Below, in pieces: positions 1-6,175 of a stretch of 51,658 nucleotides of DNA. The notes beneath the pieces are model-generated. The model was given only the letters and a program-made list of their open reading frames with translations. It was not told where the DNA came from and ran no database searches. Made by a program: the position numbers and the translations under genes. Origin of the DNA: Oscillospiraceae bacterium (GTDB taxonomy: Bacteria; Bacillota; Clostridia; Oscillospirales; Oscillospiraceae); contig CACZXQ010000002.1 of assembly GCA_902785115.1 (NCBI GenBank), positions 1-51,658 of the forward strand, in the 5' to 3' direction. Each line of letters starts with the position of its first letter. Positions within the stretch are counted from its first letter, which is position 1.

Positions 1-360
1 CCTCGCGCGCGTGCGCGTTTGGAATCGCGCGCGGTGAGGATTGTCGCGCGTGCGGGCGCGGTGAGGATTGTCGCGCCCGCTGGCGTTGCGGGCTGGCGCG
101 GTAGAGAGATCGCGCGCGTATAGCTGGCGAAGCTGCTGCCGGCGTCGCCGGTGCCGGTGCCGGTCGTCCTCGCGTCGGTCGTCTGCCGTTGGTGTCGTCG
201 GTGCTTGCCATTGTCGCCGGTCATCGGTTGCATCGTCGCCGCGTCGATCTTCTCGCCGGTCGTCGTGCATCCTCGCGCCGTGATCATGCCGAGCAGCGCC
301 GGCGTCGTCGCCGGCGTCGGTTGCGTCGATCATCGCGCCGTCGGCGCATCGCCGGAGCAG
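1..360. other. GC-rich low-complexity left end, no convincing gene
   Basis: This stretch is built from short GC-rich words (CGCG, GCCGGCG, CGTCGTC). It carries a 21-bp direct repeat at 29-49 and 56-76. Several short frames are open on both strands because stop codons are rare in such DNA. On the minus strand an Asp/Arg/Ala-rich frame stays open from about 337 past position 1, so a gene fragment cut by the window edge cannot be excluded. No family motif or clear ribosome-binding site supports any of them. Confidence 0.5.
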
Positions 361-376
361 CCCAGCGCCGCCGAAG

Positions 377-521
377 GGGTTTTATGCGCGTGCCAAGTCT
401 AAGTTAGCTTTATGCTAGTAAGACCCCCCTATAGTCCCCCCAGCCGTTCGCCGGTCGATGGGGGATTATAGGGGGTAAAGTTAGCTCTATGCTTCTTGAT
501 AGCTGCGTGCGCGTAAAACCC
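377..521. repeat. Long hairpin framed by direct and inverted repeats
   Basis: An 18-nt arm at 423-440 pairs with 460-476, with one bulge and one mismatch. The hairpin is framed by a 16-bp direct repeat at 401-416 and 478-493 that differs at one base. Outside these, 377-390 and 507-521 form a weaker inverted pair around GCGC(A/G)TAAAACCC. No gene overlaps it convincingly. Such a nested structure fits a replication origin, an attachment or resolution site, or a packaging signal; the sequence does not decide between them. Confidence 0.55.
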
Positions 522-594
522 TCCGCCACAGAACGCGGCACGTAAAAGCCCCGGCACGGGCCGAGGCCCAGCCGAGGCGAGGACGCGCCGCGCG

Positions 595-783
595 TCACTT
601 CTCCGCGTCGCGTTGCATCTTCTCCGCGCACGCCTGCAAGATCCAGCCCTGCAAGCTCATGTCGGACGCGGCCGCCGCCGCGCGTATCTCCGCGCCGCGT
701 TCCTTCTTCGGGCGCAGGCTGATATAATCGCACGTCGCGTTGTATCGGTCGAGGCTTTGCCGCTTTTTTTTCGATACCGCCAC
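595..783 (-). CDS. Small ribbon-helix-helix type DNA-binding protein
   Basis: A 62-residue basic protein. After a lysine-rich start it reads Y-I-S-L-R-P-K-K-E-R and then a helix-turn-helix-like stretch ending SLQGWILQACAEKMQ. This resembles Arc/CopG-type small proteins common in Clostridia mobile elements. The start is GTG, preceded by AAGGGGG. Its promoter (810-838) has one of the four GAACGCAACAGTG operators across the -35 box, so it is probably a regulated early regulator. Arc/CopG-type proteins bind DNA as dimers; the target here is unknown. The assignment rests on short-motif resemblance only. Confidence 0.6.
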   Translation of the reverse strand: MAVSKKKRQSLDRYNATCDYISLRPKKERGAEIRAAAAASDMSLQGWILQACAEKMQRDAEK

Positions 784-809
784 GAAATCACCCCCTTTTC
801 TTTGATTTT

Positions 810-838
810 ATTATACTCGCGCGCGTGGCAGAACGCAA
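810..838 (-). promoter_or_regulatory. Leftward promoter with operator over its -35 box
   Basis: On the minus strand TTGCGT (838-833), a 17-bp spacer and a perfect TATAAT (815-810) lie upstream of the GTG at 783. The -35 hexamer lies inside the first GAACGCAACAGTG copy (831-843), so a protein bound there would compete with RNA polymerase. Confidence 0.65.
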
Positions 839-936
839 CAGTGCAAATTGCACAAACGAACGCAACAGTGTTTGTGCAAAGCGCAGAAAGGAACGCAACA
901 GTGCAAATTTGCGCTTGACAGCGGAACGCAACAGTG
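831..936. promoter_or_regulatory. Four operator-like repeats between divergent promoters
   Basis: The 13-mer GAACGCAACAGTG occurs exactly four times in the same orientation, at 831-843, 858-870, 891-903 and 924-936 (steps of 27, 33 and 33 bp). Copy 1 covers the -35 of the leftward promoter; copy 4 fills the spacer of the rightward promoter. The core CGCAACA recurs at the promoter near 18.7 kb. The arrangement is that of a phage control region. The protein that binds is not known; the IS30-type HTH protein (18370-18612) and the XRE repressor (51200-51466) are candidates. Confidence 0.7.
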
Positions 937-943
937 CTATTTT
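915..943 (+). promoter_or_regulatory. Rightward early promoter
   Basis: A perfect TTGACA (915-920), a 17-bp spacer and TATTTT (938-943) point to the + strand genes starting at 1032. The fourth operator copy (924-936) lies wholly between the two boxes. Confidence 0.65.
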
Positions 944-1031
944 CAAATCACGGCAGGCGACCACAAGCCGCCGCGCCGAATAAAACAGCCGCCCCGACGC
1001 GGCAACGTCAGGACGGCGGAAAGGAGAAGCC

Positions 1032-1118
1032 ATGAAGCGCATCAACGGCGTTTGGTACTTCGCAGGTATCGCATACGCCAACTTTCACGCGGCGCTTGTA
1101 GCTGCGTGGCCTAAGTAA
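1032..1118 (+). CDS. 28-residue peptide, unknown
   Basis: The first frame after the rightward promoter has a good ribosome-binding site (AAAGGAGAAGCC then ATG). It encodes a 28-residue peptide with an aromatic and alanine-rich middle (VWYFAGIAYANF) and no charged residues between Arg3 and the final Lys. The middle could be a short membrane segment. A 9-bp GC hairpin follows 9 nt after the stop. It may be a leader peptide or a small membrane peptide. No family was recognised. Confidence 0.45.
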   Translation: MKRINGVWYFAGIAYANFHAALVAAWPK

Positions 1119-1127
1119 TTAGGCATT

Positions 1128-1149
1128 CCGGGCGGAGCAATCCGCCCGG
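1128..1149 (+). terminator. GCAA-loop hairpin after the leader peptide
   Basis: CCGGGCGGA (1128-1136) and TCCGCCCGG (1141-1149) form a perfect 9-bp stem closed by a GCAA tetraloop. The following bases (CCCTTCGGGGG) are not T-rich, so it is more likely an attenuator or RNA-stabilising hairpin than a full terminator. Confidence 0.45.
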
Positions 1150-1221
1150 CCCTTCGGGGGCTTCTCACAGTTGAGATTTTACCACGCCGAAAAAATAAAA
1201 TCAATAGGGGGATTAAAAACC

Positions 1222-1485
1222 ATGATGAAATTTGAAACGCTTTTGAAGAAGCTCCGCGCCGCTGGATTTGAGGCCGAGCCGATCACGATTTGCAATGTGA
1301 AGGTCGACGGCATCAGCCGCGACGTTGACGGCATCCGGGTATTGCATGACTACATGGGGCCGTACCCGACGCGGGAAGCGATGGACGCGCACAACGCGGT
1401 TTATAAGCTCGCGAGGCGGGCCGGCCGCATCGCAAAACAGCGCGGATTTTATACCGCTACTTTCGTTTATGACCTTCCCGCCTAA
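1222..1485 (+). CDS. Hypothetical early protein, 87 aa
   Basis: Starts at the ATG at 1222 (a second ATG follows directly), 9 nt after AGGGGG; the upstream in-frame ATG at 1171 lacks a ribosome-binding site. The basic N-terminus (KFETLLKKLRAAGFEAEP) is followed by a V-D-G-I repeat and a C-terminal helix rich in Arg/Lys. No family was recognised. It is the first ordinary gene of the rightward early operon, and its stop is followed after 5 nt by the first 50-bp intergenic element. Confidence 0.65.
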   Translation: MMKFETLLKKLRAAGFEAEPITICNVKVDGISRDVDGIRVLHDYMGPYPTREAMDAHNAVYKLARRAGRIAKQRGFYTATFVYDLPA

Positions 1486-1490
1486 AGCAT

Positions 1491-1540
1491 CCCAGCCGGA
1501 CACCTTGACGGGCCGCACCGGATAAAGCGACCCGATCCCA
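1491..1540 (+). repeat. 50-bp structured intergenic element, copy 1
   Basis: Identical in all 50 bases to copy 2 and different from copy 3 at one base. It begins 6 nt after a stop codon. Element bases 19-26 pair with 37-44 (CGGG-C-CGC with GCG-A-CCCG, one C/A mismatch), and CCGG at 6-9 can pair with CCGG at 28-31 in the loop, giving an H-type pseudoknot. A GCC-GCAA-GGC hairpin follows directly. The start codon of the next gene is 62 nt downstream. Confidence 0.7.
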
Positions 1541-1601
1541 GCCGCAAGGCAACACAACAAAGTCAAAAATTTTAAGGCCGCAGGCCGGAAAGGAAAATAC
1601 C

Positions 1602-2192
1602 ATGAATAACACCGAAATCATTTACAACGAGGCGATCCGCGCGGGCATCTACACAAAGGCCGAGGCTGACGCGCTCATGCTGACCCGCGGCGCGCTGCCG
1701 ATCCACACCTTCCAAGAATGGAAGCGCGCCGGCTACAGCGTCAAAAAGGGCGAGCACGCCGCGATCCGCTGCGATCTTTGGAAGTACACGAGCAAGCCCA
1801 GCAAGAAGGACCGCGAGAAGGCTGCCGGCATGACGGAAGAAGAAGCCGCCGCGAAATTCGGCCATTACTACATGGCGGCCGCGTATCTGTTCACCCGTCA
1901 GCAGGTCAAGAAGCAGGGCGAGCCGGACCCGGAGCCGGCCGCCGAGGACACCGGCGACAACTTCGACGACGTGGACCCCGCCGCGATCCGTGCCAAGCTC
2001 AAAGAGTACGAGGAGCACGGCAGCCCATTCGTTGATCAGGTTATGCGCGACGCCGAGCGCATCGCCGCGGCCGAGGCCGTCGCCGAGGACCTGAGCGCGA
2101 GCGCCGCCGCCGAGGACCTGAGCGCGAGCGCCGCCGCCGATCCCTACAGCGCATTTCTCGACGAAAACGGGCAGCTTGTTCTTCCGTTCTGA
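1602..2192 (+). CDS. ArdC N-terminal-like protein
   Basis: A 196-residue protein. Residues about 35-65 (TFQEWKRAGYSVKKGEHA, then LWKY) match the pattern of the single-stranded-DNA-binding N-terminal domain of ArdC-type antirestriction proteins, found in many plasmid, ICE and phage genes of Clostridia. No metallopeptidase HExxH is present, so only the N-terminal part of ArdC is represented. The acidic C-terminal half contains two exact tandem copies of the nonapeptide EDLSASAAA. Start ATG follows GGAAAGGAAAATACC. It may bind or protect incoming phage DNA; that is inferred from the family. Confidence 0.6.
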   Translation: MNNTEIIYNEAIRAGIYTKAEADALMLTRGALPIHTFQEWKRAGYSVKKGEHAAIRCDLWKYTSKPSKKDREKAAGMTEEEAAAKFGHYYMAAAYLFTRQQVKKQGEPDPEPAAEDTGDNFDDVDPAAIRAKLKEYEEHGSPFVDQVMRDAERIAAAEAVAEDLSASAAAEDLSASAAADPYSAFLDENGQLVLPF

Positions 2193-2198
2193 AGCGCC

Positions 2199-2248
2199 CC
2201 CAGCCGGACACCTTGACGGGCCGCACCGGATAAAGCGACCCGATCCCA
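2199..2248 (+). repeat. 50-bp structured intergenic element, copy 2
   Basis: Begins 7 nt after the stop of the ArdC-like gene and is identical to copy 1. A perfect CGGGC-GAAA-GCCCG hairpin (2249-2262) follows directly, then the ribosome-binding site GAGGAGG and the ATG at 2290. Confidence 0.7.
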
Positions 2249-2289
2249 CGGGCGAAAGCCCGCAACAAAAACGAGGAGGAACACGAAAA

Positions 2290-2412
2290 ATGTCTTTATG
2301 GGAATTTTTGCAGCGCCTCGACGCTGACCCATTCGACCCAGCGATCACAAGCCTATTTCTCGACGGCAAGAACGACAACGACGACAAAAACGAGGAGGAC
2401 ACCACAAAATGA
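2290..2412 (+). CDS. Hypothetical 40-residue acidic protein
   Basis: Begins with MSLWEFLQRLDADPFDP and ends in a run of Asp, Asn, Lys and Glu. The ATG is 9 nt after GAGGAGG. The stop overlaps the next start in ATGA, a sign of translational coupling, and the next gene's GAGGAGG lies in its last codons. No family was recognised. Confidence 0.6.
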   Translation: MSLWEFLQRLDADPFDPAITSLFLDGKNDNDDKNEEDTTK

Positions 2413-2570
2413 AATCCATTTTTGACCGCACCATGACGCCGGCCGAGCACGCCGCCATGAAGCAAGCCGAGATCGAGCACGCCGCCGGCGTCGCCGTCCG
2501 CATGAACCCGCAAACATTCCGCGTTGAGTATTACGAAATCTCAACCGGAAAAGTCGTCGCCAGCCATTGA
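2409..2570 (+). CDS. Hypothetical 53-residue protein
   Basis: Begins in the ATGA overlap with the gene before it, after GAGGAGGACACCACAAA. The N-terminal half is helical with two related E/K-x-A-E-x-E-H-A-A stretches; the C-terminal half (FRVEYYEISTGKVV) looks like a two-strand beta unit. It is followed after 17 nt by the next gene, with AGGGAGG between. No family was recognised. Confidence 0.55.
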   Translation: MKSIFDRTMTPAEHAAMKQAEIEHAAGVAVRMNPQTFRVEYYEISTGKVVASH

Positions 2571-2587
2571 AGGGAGGAACACGAAAA

Positions 2588-3073
2588 ATGTCTTGCTTGA
2601 TGATGAACGAAAAGCCCCTTGCATCCCTCGCCGATTGGATCGCCGCGCAGCTCAACCACGGTTTTAACGGCTTCGGCATGGAGGCCCCCAGCGCGCTATA
2701 CAACGCCCTGAGCGATTGCACCGTTGCCGGTCGCTTCGACGAAAACAAAATCTACCTGAAACTGTACGCGCTCAACTTCCGCGCCTATGATGGCCGATAC
2801 AGCAGGCACGACGAGCCGATCACCTTCACGCCGCCGGACCCGTACAAGCCGAACACGGTGCATCAATACCCCGTCAGCTATAACGGCCATTGGACCGTCG
2901 CACCGTGGCATTATCAGATCGCGAAACGCCTGTCTTTTCTCCTGTACCAATGCAACGAGGACGCGACGCGCAACGACGAGCTTTATTTGTCGCTTGTCCA
3001 GCTCCGCCGAAATCTGTATTGCTTCATCGTAGATCAAAGCGACGCATGGCAGGCGCTCCCGTGGATGGAGTAA
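2588..3073 (+). CDS. Hypothetical early protein, 161 aa
   Basis: Starts at ATG 2588, 8 nt after GGGAGG; an in-frame ATG at 2567 has no ribosome-binding site of its own. Residues 1-50 look helical (WIAAQLNHGF); the middle is rich in Tyr, Pro and His; the end is a Leu/Arg-rich helix. No known domain was recognised. It is followed after 2 nt by the third 50-bp element and sits between small early genes, which suggests an accessory role such as host takeover or counter-defence. Confidence 0.6.
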   Translation: MSCLMMNEKPLASLADWIAAQLNHGFNGFGMEAPSALYNALSDCTVAGRFDENKIYLKLYALNFRAYDGRYSRHDEPITFTPPDPYKPNTVHQYPVSYNGHWTVAPWHYQIAKRLSFLLYQCNEDATRNDELYLSLVQLRRNLYCFIVDQSDAWQALPWME

Positions 3074-3075
3074 CC

Positions 3076-3125
3076 CCCAGCCGGACACCTTGACGGGCCG
3101 CGCCGGATAAAGCGACCCGATCCCA
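3076..3125 (+). repeat. 50-bp structured intergenic element, copy 3
   Basis: Differs from copies 1 and 2 only at element position 27 (A to G), which falls in the hairpin loop and leaves all proposed pairs intact. It starts 3 nt after a stop and is followed by a weak GAGC-AAAA-GCCC hairpin and a ribosome-binding site (GAGAGGAG) before the ATG at 3168. Confidence 0.7.
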
Positions 3126-3167
3126 TGAGCAAAAGCCCAAAACAAAAAACGAGAGGAGCACACGAAA

Positions 3168-4088
3168 ATGTATTACGAGATCAACGAAGAAATGGCGCGC
3201 CGCGCAAAAGAAGCCTATTCCATGAGCGATTACAAGGCCGGCAGCGCCACCGCCGACTATCGGCAGCAGGTCGACGAGGCCGCGGCGCTGGTGGAGAAGC
3301 AGAAAAAGACCGTCAGTCCGTTCTACCACGAAAAGCTCGACGCGCTGCTTGATCGCTACGCAAAGCGCCTTGCGCAATGGTACAACGATTATAACCGGAA
3401 CACGGCAAGCTGCCCGTCGTCCTTCATCACGGGCGGCAGCAATTACAACAAGGTTTTCGGCCGGAAGCACGCAAAGCAGCTATCCCGCGAAGATACGTTG
3501 TGGAAGGAATACAACGAGGTCAAGGACATTCTGAGCAAGATCAAAGGCGTCGGCACCGGCCCCGTCGACCTGAGCGATCCACACGCCCGCGAGATCCTGA
3601 CCGGGCAGCTGACCACGGAAAAGAACAAGCTCGAACTCGGCAAGGCGCTCAACAAGCATTTCCGCAAATACGGCACCTACAAAGGCTTTCCCCATATCAG
3701 CGACGAGCGCGCCGAAAAGCTGGATGCAGCCTTTGAGGAGCTGCACAAAAGAGCGCCGTCGCATGATTGCCCGTGCCCGTCCTACAAGCTTTCGGGCATC
3801 CGCGACAGGATCAAGCGCCTCGAAAAACGCATGGCCGAGCTTGACAAACTCGAAGCGGCGCGGCAGGCTTCCACCGAGGACAGCAGCACGAAGTTTCCCG
3901 GCGGCGAGATCGTCCGCAACGCGGAGCTAAACCGCCTGCAAATCCTTTTCGACGAGATCCCCGCCGCCGAGGTTCGCGACGCCCTGAAGGGCGAGGGCTT
4001 CCGCTGGTCCCCGAAGAACTGCGCATGGCAGCGCCAGCTTACCGACAACGCCGAGCGCGCCGCCCGCCGCGCCCTGCATCTTGACTGA
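3168..4088 (+). CDS. Large early protein with mobile-element C-terminal motif
   Basis: A 306-residue protein. The first 200 residues are charged and helical. The last 60 (AEVRDALKGEGFRWSPKNCAWQRQLT) carry the GFRWSP...AWQR pattern seen at the end of several large proteins of Clostridia plasmids, ICEs and phages, often next to ArdC-like genes. Two Cys pairs (DCPCPSYK) lie around residue 205. The role of this motif is not established as far as I know. It is the longest gene of the rightward operon. Confidence 0.6.
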   Translation: MYYEINEEMARRAKEAYSMSDYKAGSATADYRQQVDEAAALVEKQKKTVSPFYHEKLDALLDRYAKRLAQWYNDYNRNTASCPSSFITGGSNYNKVFGRKHAKQLSREDTLWKEYNEVKDILSKIKGVGTGPVDLSDPHAREILTGQLTTEKNKLELGKALNKHFRKYGTYKGFPHISDERAEKLDAAFEELHKRAPSHDCPCPSYKLSGIRDRIKRLEKRMAELDKLEAARQASTEDSSTKFPGGEIVRNAELNRLQILFDEIPAAEVRDALKGEGFRWSPKNCAWQRQLTDNAERAARRALHLD

Positions 4089-4139
4089 CACAACACAAAA
4101 TCCCGCCGCGGAGGTCACGACGGCAGAAAGGAAAAGAAC

Positions 4140-4355
4140 ATGGACGAAAAGATTACTTTTACAATCCACAAAATCGGCAGCAATATGTGCCGCATCACCG
4201 CAAACACGATCCTTTCCGCTTTCCACGAAATCGCCGATGGCGGATGTATCTGCACGCTTGACGTGCTGCTGAACGAAATGAAACACATCACGAATGAAGT
4301 CCGAGATCGGTTTCACGCAAAGGCAGTTTTTGAATTTGTCGACTTCACCGGCTGA
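4140..4355 (+). CDS. Hypothetical early protein, 71 aa
   Basis: Preceded by GAAAGGAAAAGAAC and ATG. The leader around 4115-4139 resembles that before the gene at 1032 (GACGGC(A/G)GAAAGGA(A/G)AAG). The protein has an N-terminal beta-like segment (ITFTIHKI) and a central amphipathic helix. It is the last gene before the hairpin at 4361-4388. No family was recognised. Confidence 0.55.
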   Translation: MDEKITFTIHKIGSNMCRITANTILSAFHEIADGGCICTLDVLLNEMKHITNEVRDRFHAKAVFEFVDFTG

Positions 4356-4360
4356 CACGA

Positions 4361-4388
4361 AAAAGCCCTGTTCACAAGCAGGGCTTTC
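4361..4388 (+). terminator. Terminator-like hairpin ending the rightward operon
   Basis: AAAGCCCTG (4362-4370) and CAGGGCTTT (4379-4387) form a 9-bp stem with an 8-nt loop, 6 nt after the stop at 4355. The T-tract is short (CTTTCC). The -35 box of the next promoter lies in the loop. Confidence 0.6.
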
Positions 4389-4399
4389 CGTGCTATACT
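4371..4399 (+). promoter_or_regulatory. Promoter embedded in the hairpin
   Basis: TTCACA (4371-4376), a 17-bp spacer and TATACT (4394-4399) with a TG-C element before the -10. It drives the gene at 4428 independently of the operon upstream. The same GTGCTATACT word occurs in the promoter at 17466-17495. Confidence 0.6.
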
Positions 4400-4427
4400 G
4401 ACCACACAAAAAGGAGGGCAAAAGCCT

Positions 4428-4670
4428 ATGGACGAAACAAAAGCCTTTGCACCGTTCCGCCTCGTCGCCGAGTATGCCGACGGCACGCGCTCGACCTTCG
4501 ACGGCCTCACCGAAGCCCACGCGATGCAGCAGCTCGAAGCGGCGCAGGCGGAGCACGGGGATCTGACGTGGTATGACGGCGTGACGGATGTGAACTATGA
4601 CAAGGGCAGGTATCACAAAACACTTCCGCCGCCTCAACGGATCATCGGCATCGACCTTACAGAAGCCTAA
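4428..4670 (+). CDS. Small independently transcribed protein, 80 aa
   Basis: A single-gene unit with its own promoter, the ribosome-binding site AAAGGAGGGC, and a good terminator 2 nt after its stop. The sequence (FRLVAEYADGTRSTFDGLTEAHAMQQLEAAQ) suggests a beta strand pair followed by an amphipathic helix. The layout is that of a phage moron: a gene expressed apart from the phage programme, often for host fitness or superinfection control. No family was recognised and the function is open. Confidence 0.6.
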   Translation: MDETKAFAPFRLVAEYADGTRSTFDGLTEAHAMQQLEAAQAEHGDLTWYDGVTDVNYDKGRYHKTLPPPQRIIGIDLTEA

Positions 4671-4672
4671 CA

Positions 4673-4700
4673 AAAAGCACCGGCGTTTGTCGGTGCTTTT
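4673..4700 (+). terminator. Bidirectional intrinsic terminator
   Basis: AAAAGCACCG (4673-4682) pairs with CGGTGCTTTT (4691-4700) over an 8-nt loop. The A-run on the left and T-run on the right let it act on both strands, between the rightward genes and the leftward operon that ends at 4901. Confidence 0.8.
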
Positions 4701-4900
4701 CTCATGCCCTCGCAGGCTATTCGCAAATTGTTTTTCCAGCGGCTTTGTCTTTTCCGGGAAACGCTGATTTTCCGCGCGTATAGTCTTTCACAAAAAACAC
4801 AAATTTTTGCTGCTTTACAACACGAAACTTTTCCCGCCGGCGGAGCCTCTGAGCGCCGCCCATTCTTCCGCCGATCCACACGATTTTTCTCCGCCGGATA

Positions 4901-5380
4901 TTATGTACGCGCGCGCGAAGCACGACGGGCGAGGGCATCCGCGTCGCCGCGTTCCTCGATCGTCTCGCCGAGCCTGTCAAGCGCCTTGTCGTTCCAATGG
5001 CGTATCGTCCCTTCAGGCTTCCCAAACGTGACAGAAATCTTCGCCCAGCTGTACCCACGTTCATACCGGAAGATCAAGAGGCGTTTGTACCCACCGTTGA
5101 TTGCGTCGAGCGCGGCACGAATTTTCTCACGGTCCGCGTCCAGCAGCGCAAGCATCCTTTCGATCTCGTCAAGGCGTTTCCCGCCGTCGTCCATTGCCAG
5201 CGTCAAGGCCAGCGCCTCCGTCGGCTTTCCCGGCGTCGACGCGTGCGCAGTAGACGCTCCCGCCGCCTGCATGGTGCTGTACTCGTCCAGCAGCTCCGCA
5301 CGCTCACGGGCAAGCAGCTTTCGCATGGCCGGAATGGTCTGATAGTACAAAACGATATTCTTGACATCCCTGCGTTCCAT
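4901..5380 (-). CDS. ArpU/RinA-like sigma-70 region 4 type regulator
   Basis: A 159-residue protein with helical N-terminal two thirds and a C-terminal helix-turn-helix (residues about 112-140: RGYSWAKISVTFGKPEGTIRHWNDKALDRL) of the sigma-70 region 4.2 type. Small proteins of this kind are late-gene transcription activators in phages of Bacillota. It is the last gene of the leftward early operon, the usual place for a late switch. A probable target is the late promoter near 50.2 kb, which is an inference. Confidence 0.7.
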   Translation of the reverse strand: MERRDVKNIVLYYQTIPAMRKLLARERAELLDEYSTMQAAGASTAHASTPGKPTEALALTLAMDDGGKRLDEIERMLALLDADREKIRAALDAINGGYKRLLIFRYERGYSWAKISVTFGKPEGTIRHWNDKALDRLGETIEERGDADALARRASRART

Positions 5381-5394
5381 TGTCCGTCCTCCGA

Positions 5395-5556
5395 TCAGTT
5401 TCCTTTGTTCTCCGCCGCACGCCGTTCCGCTGCGTTTCGCCGAGCCTCAGCACGCGCGGCCCGTTCCGCTTCCAAACGTTTCAGCGCTTTTCTCTGCGCG
5501 TTCTGCGCGATGTTCTTGCCGTAGTAGGACGGCATCGCCTGTTTTCTCTTTGCCAT
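5395..5556 (-). CDS. Small Arg/Ala-rich basic protein, 53 aa
   Basis: The chosen ATG at 5556 is 7 nt after GGAGG; the ATG two codons upstream would lie only 1 nt from it. The body is an almost pure charged helix (EAERAARAEARRNAAERR). It overlaps the stop region of no gene and sits 14 nt before the ArpU-like gene. It may bind nucleic acid; no family was recognised. Confidence 0.55.
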   Translation of the reverse strand: MAKRKQAMPSYYGKNIAQNAQRKALKRLEAERAARAEARRNAAERRAAENKGN

Positions 5557-5558
5557 TC

Positions 5559-6104
5559 TCATACCTCCACGATGTCGATCCCGTATTTTTCTTTCAACAG
5601 TTTTTTCTTGATCTTGTACTTGTCCGTTGCCGTCGCCCTGCTCTTGACGTCCTCCACGACAAGCTCCCACGGCATCCCGCTCTGATCGTTCCAGTATGCC
5701 GCATGACTGCCGTACATTTGCCGATAATACTCCGCCGGCTGACGGTACACAAAATCCGCCTTATACCGGATCGCGCGCACACGCTTTCCCTCCACGTCGG
5801 TAAAAGCCTCTTGCAGCGTGAAGTCAACCTGCATCCGCAAATCTTTGATCTGTCCGGCTTTCAGGCGCAGCAACAAGGCATCATAACGCCGAGCCTCTTT
5901 CTGGCTGGGGAACTTCAGGACATTTCCCGAAGCTGTCACGCGCTCCGTCGGCTTGTTATGATACTTCGATTCTTTTTCTTTCCGATCCTCGCCCGGACAC
6001 AAAAGCGTTTCCGCTCTTTGCTTCCGTGCTCGCTGCTCCATAAGCTGCTTGACCGCCTGCTCCTGAAATTTTGGCGGCAGATCGGTTATGCTGATCCTCG
6101 CCAT
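5559..6104 (-). CDS. DUF1064 family nuclease-like protein
   Basis: A 181-residue protein. Residues 47-51 (KYHNK), 68-73 (QKEARR) and the core YKADFVY (D117) with VVEDVK (D152, K154) follow the DUF1064 pattern, a PD-(D/E)xK-like fold found in phage replication or recombination regions. It probably cuts branched or single-stranded DNA during phage DNA metabolism; the substrate is inferred from the fold class only. It lies in the early operon between the replication initiator and the late regulator. Confidence 0.75.
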   Translation of the reverse strand: MARISITDLPPKFQEQAVKQLMEQRARKQRAETLLCPGEDRKEKESKYHNKPTERVTASGNVLKFPSQKEARRYDALLLRLKAGQIKDLRMQVDFTLQEAFTDVEGKRVRAIRYKADFVYRQPAEYYRQMYGSHAAYWNDQSGMPWELVVEDVKSRATATDKYKIKKKLLKEKYGIDIVEV

Positions 6105-6175
6105 ACTCCGCTCCTTCCTCGTGGTCGTAAAAAGTCGCTCATTTACAAGGCTTTAGATTGGGGCTTTTCGTCCCC

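Noticed and set aside
1572..2513. A 313-codon minus-strand frame under the ArdC-like gene
   Set aside because: It lies opposite well-supported + strand genes with ribosome-binding sites and consists of complement-type residues.
1491..3125. Three minus-strand frames sharing the peptide GSLYPVRPVKVSGW (one with A for V)
   Set aside because: The shared peptide is only the reverse reading of the 50-bp repeat; the frames around it do not resemble each other or any protein.
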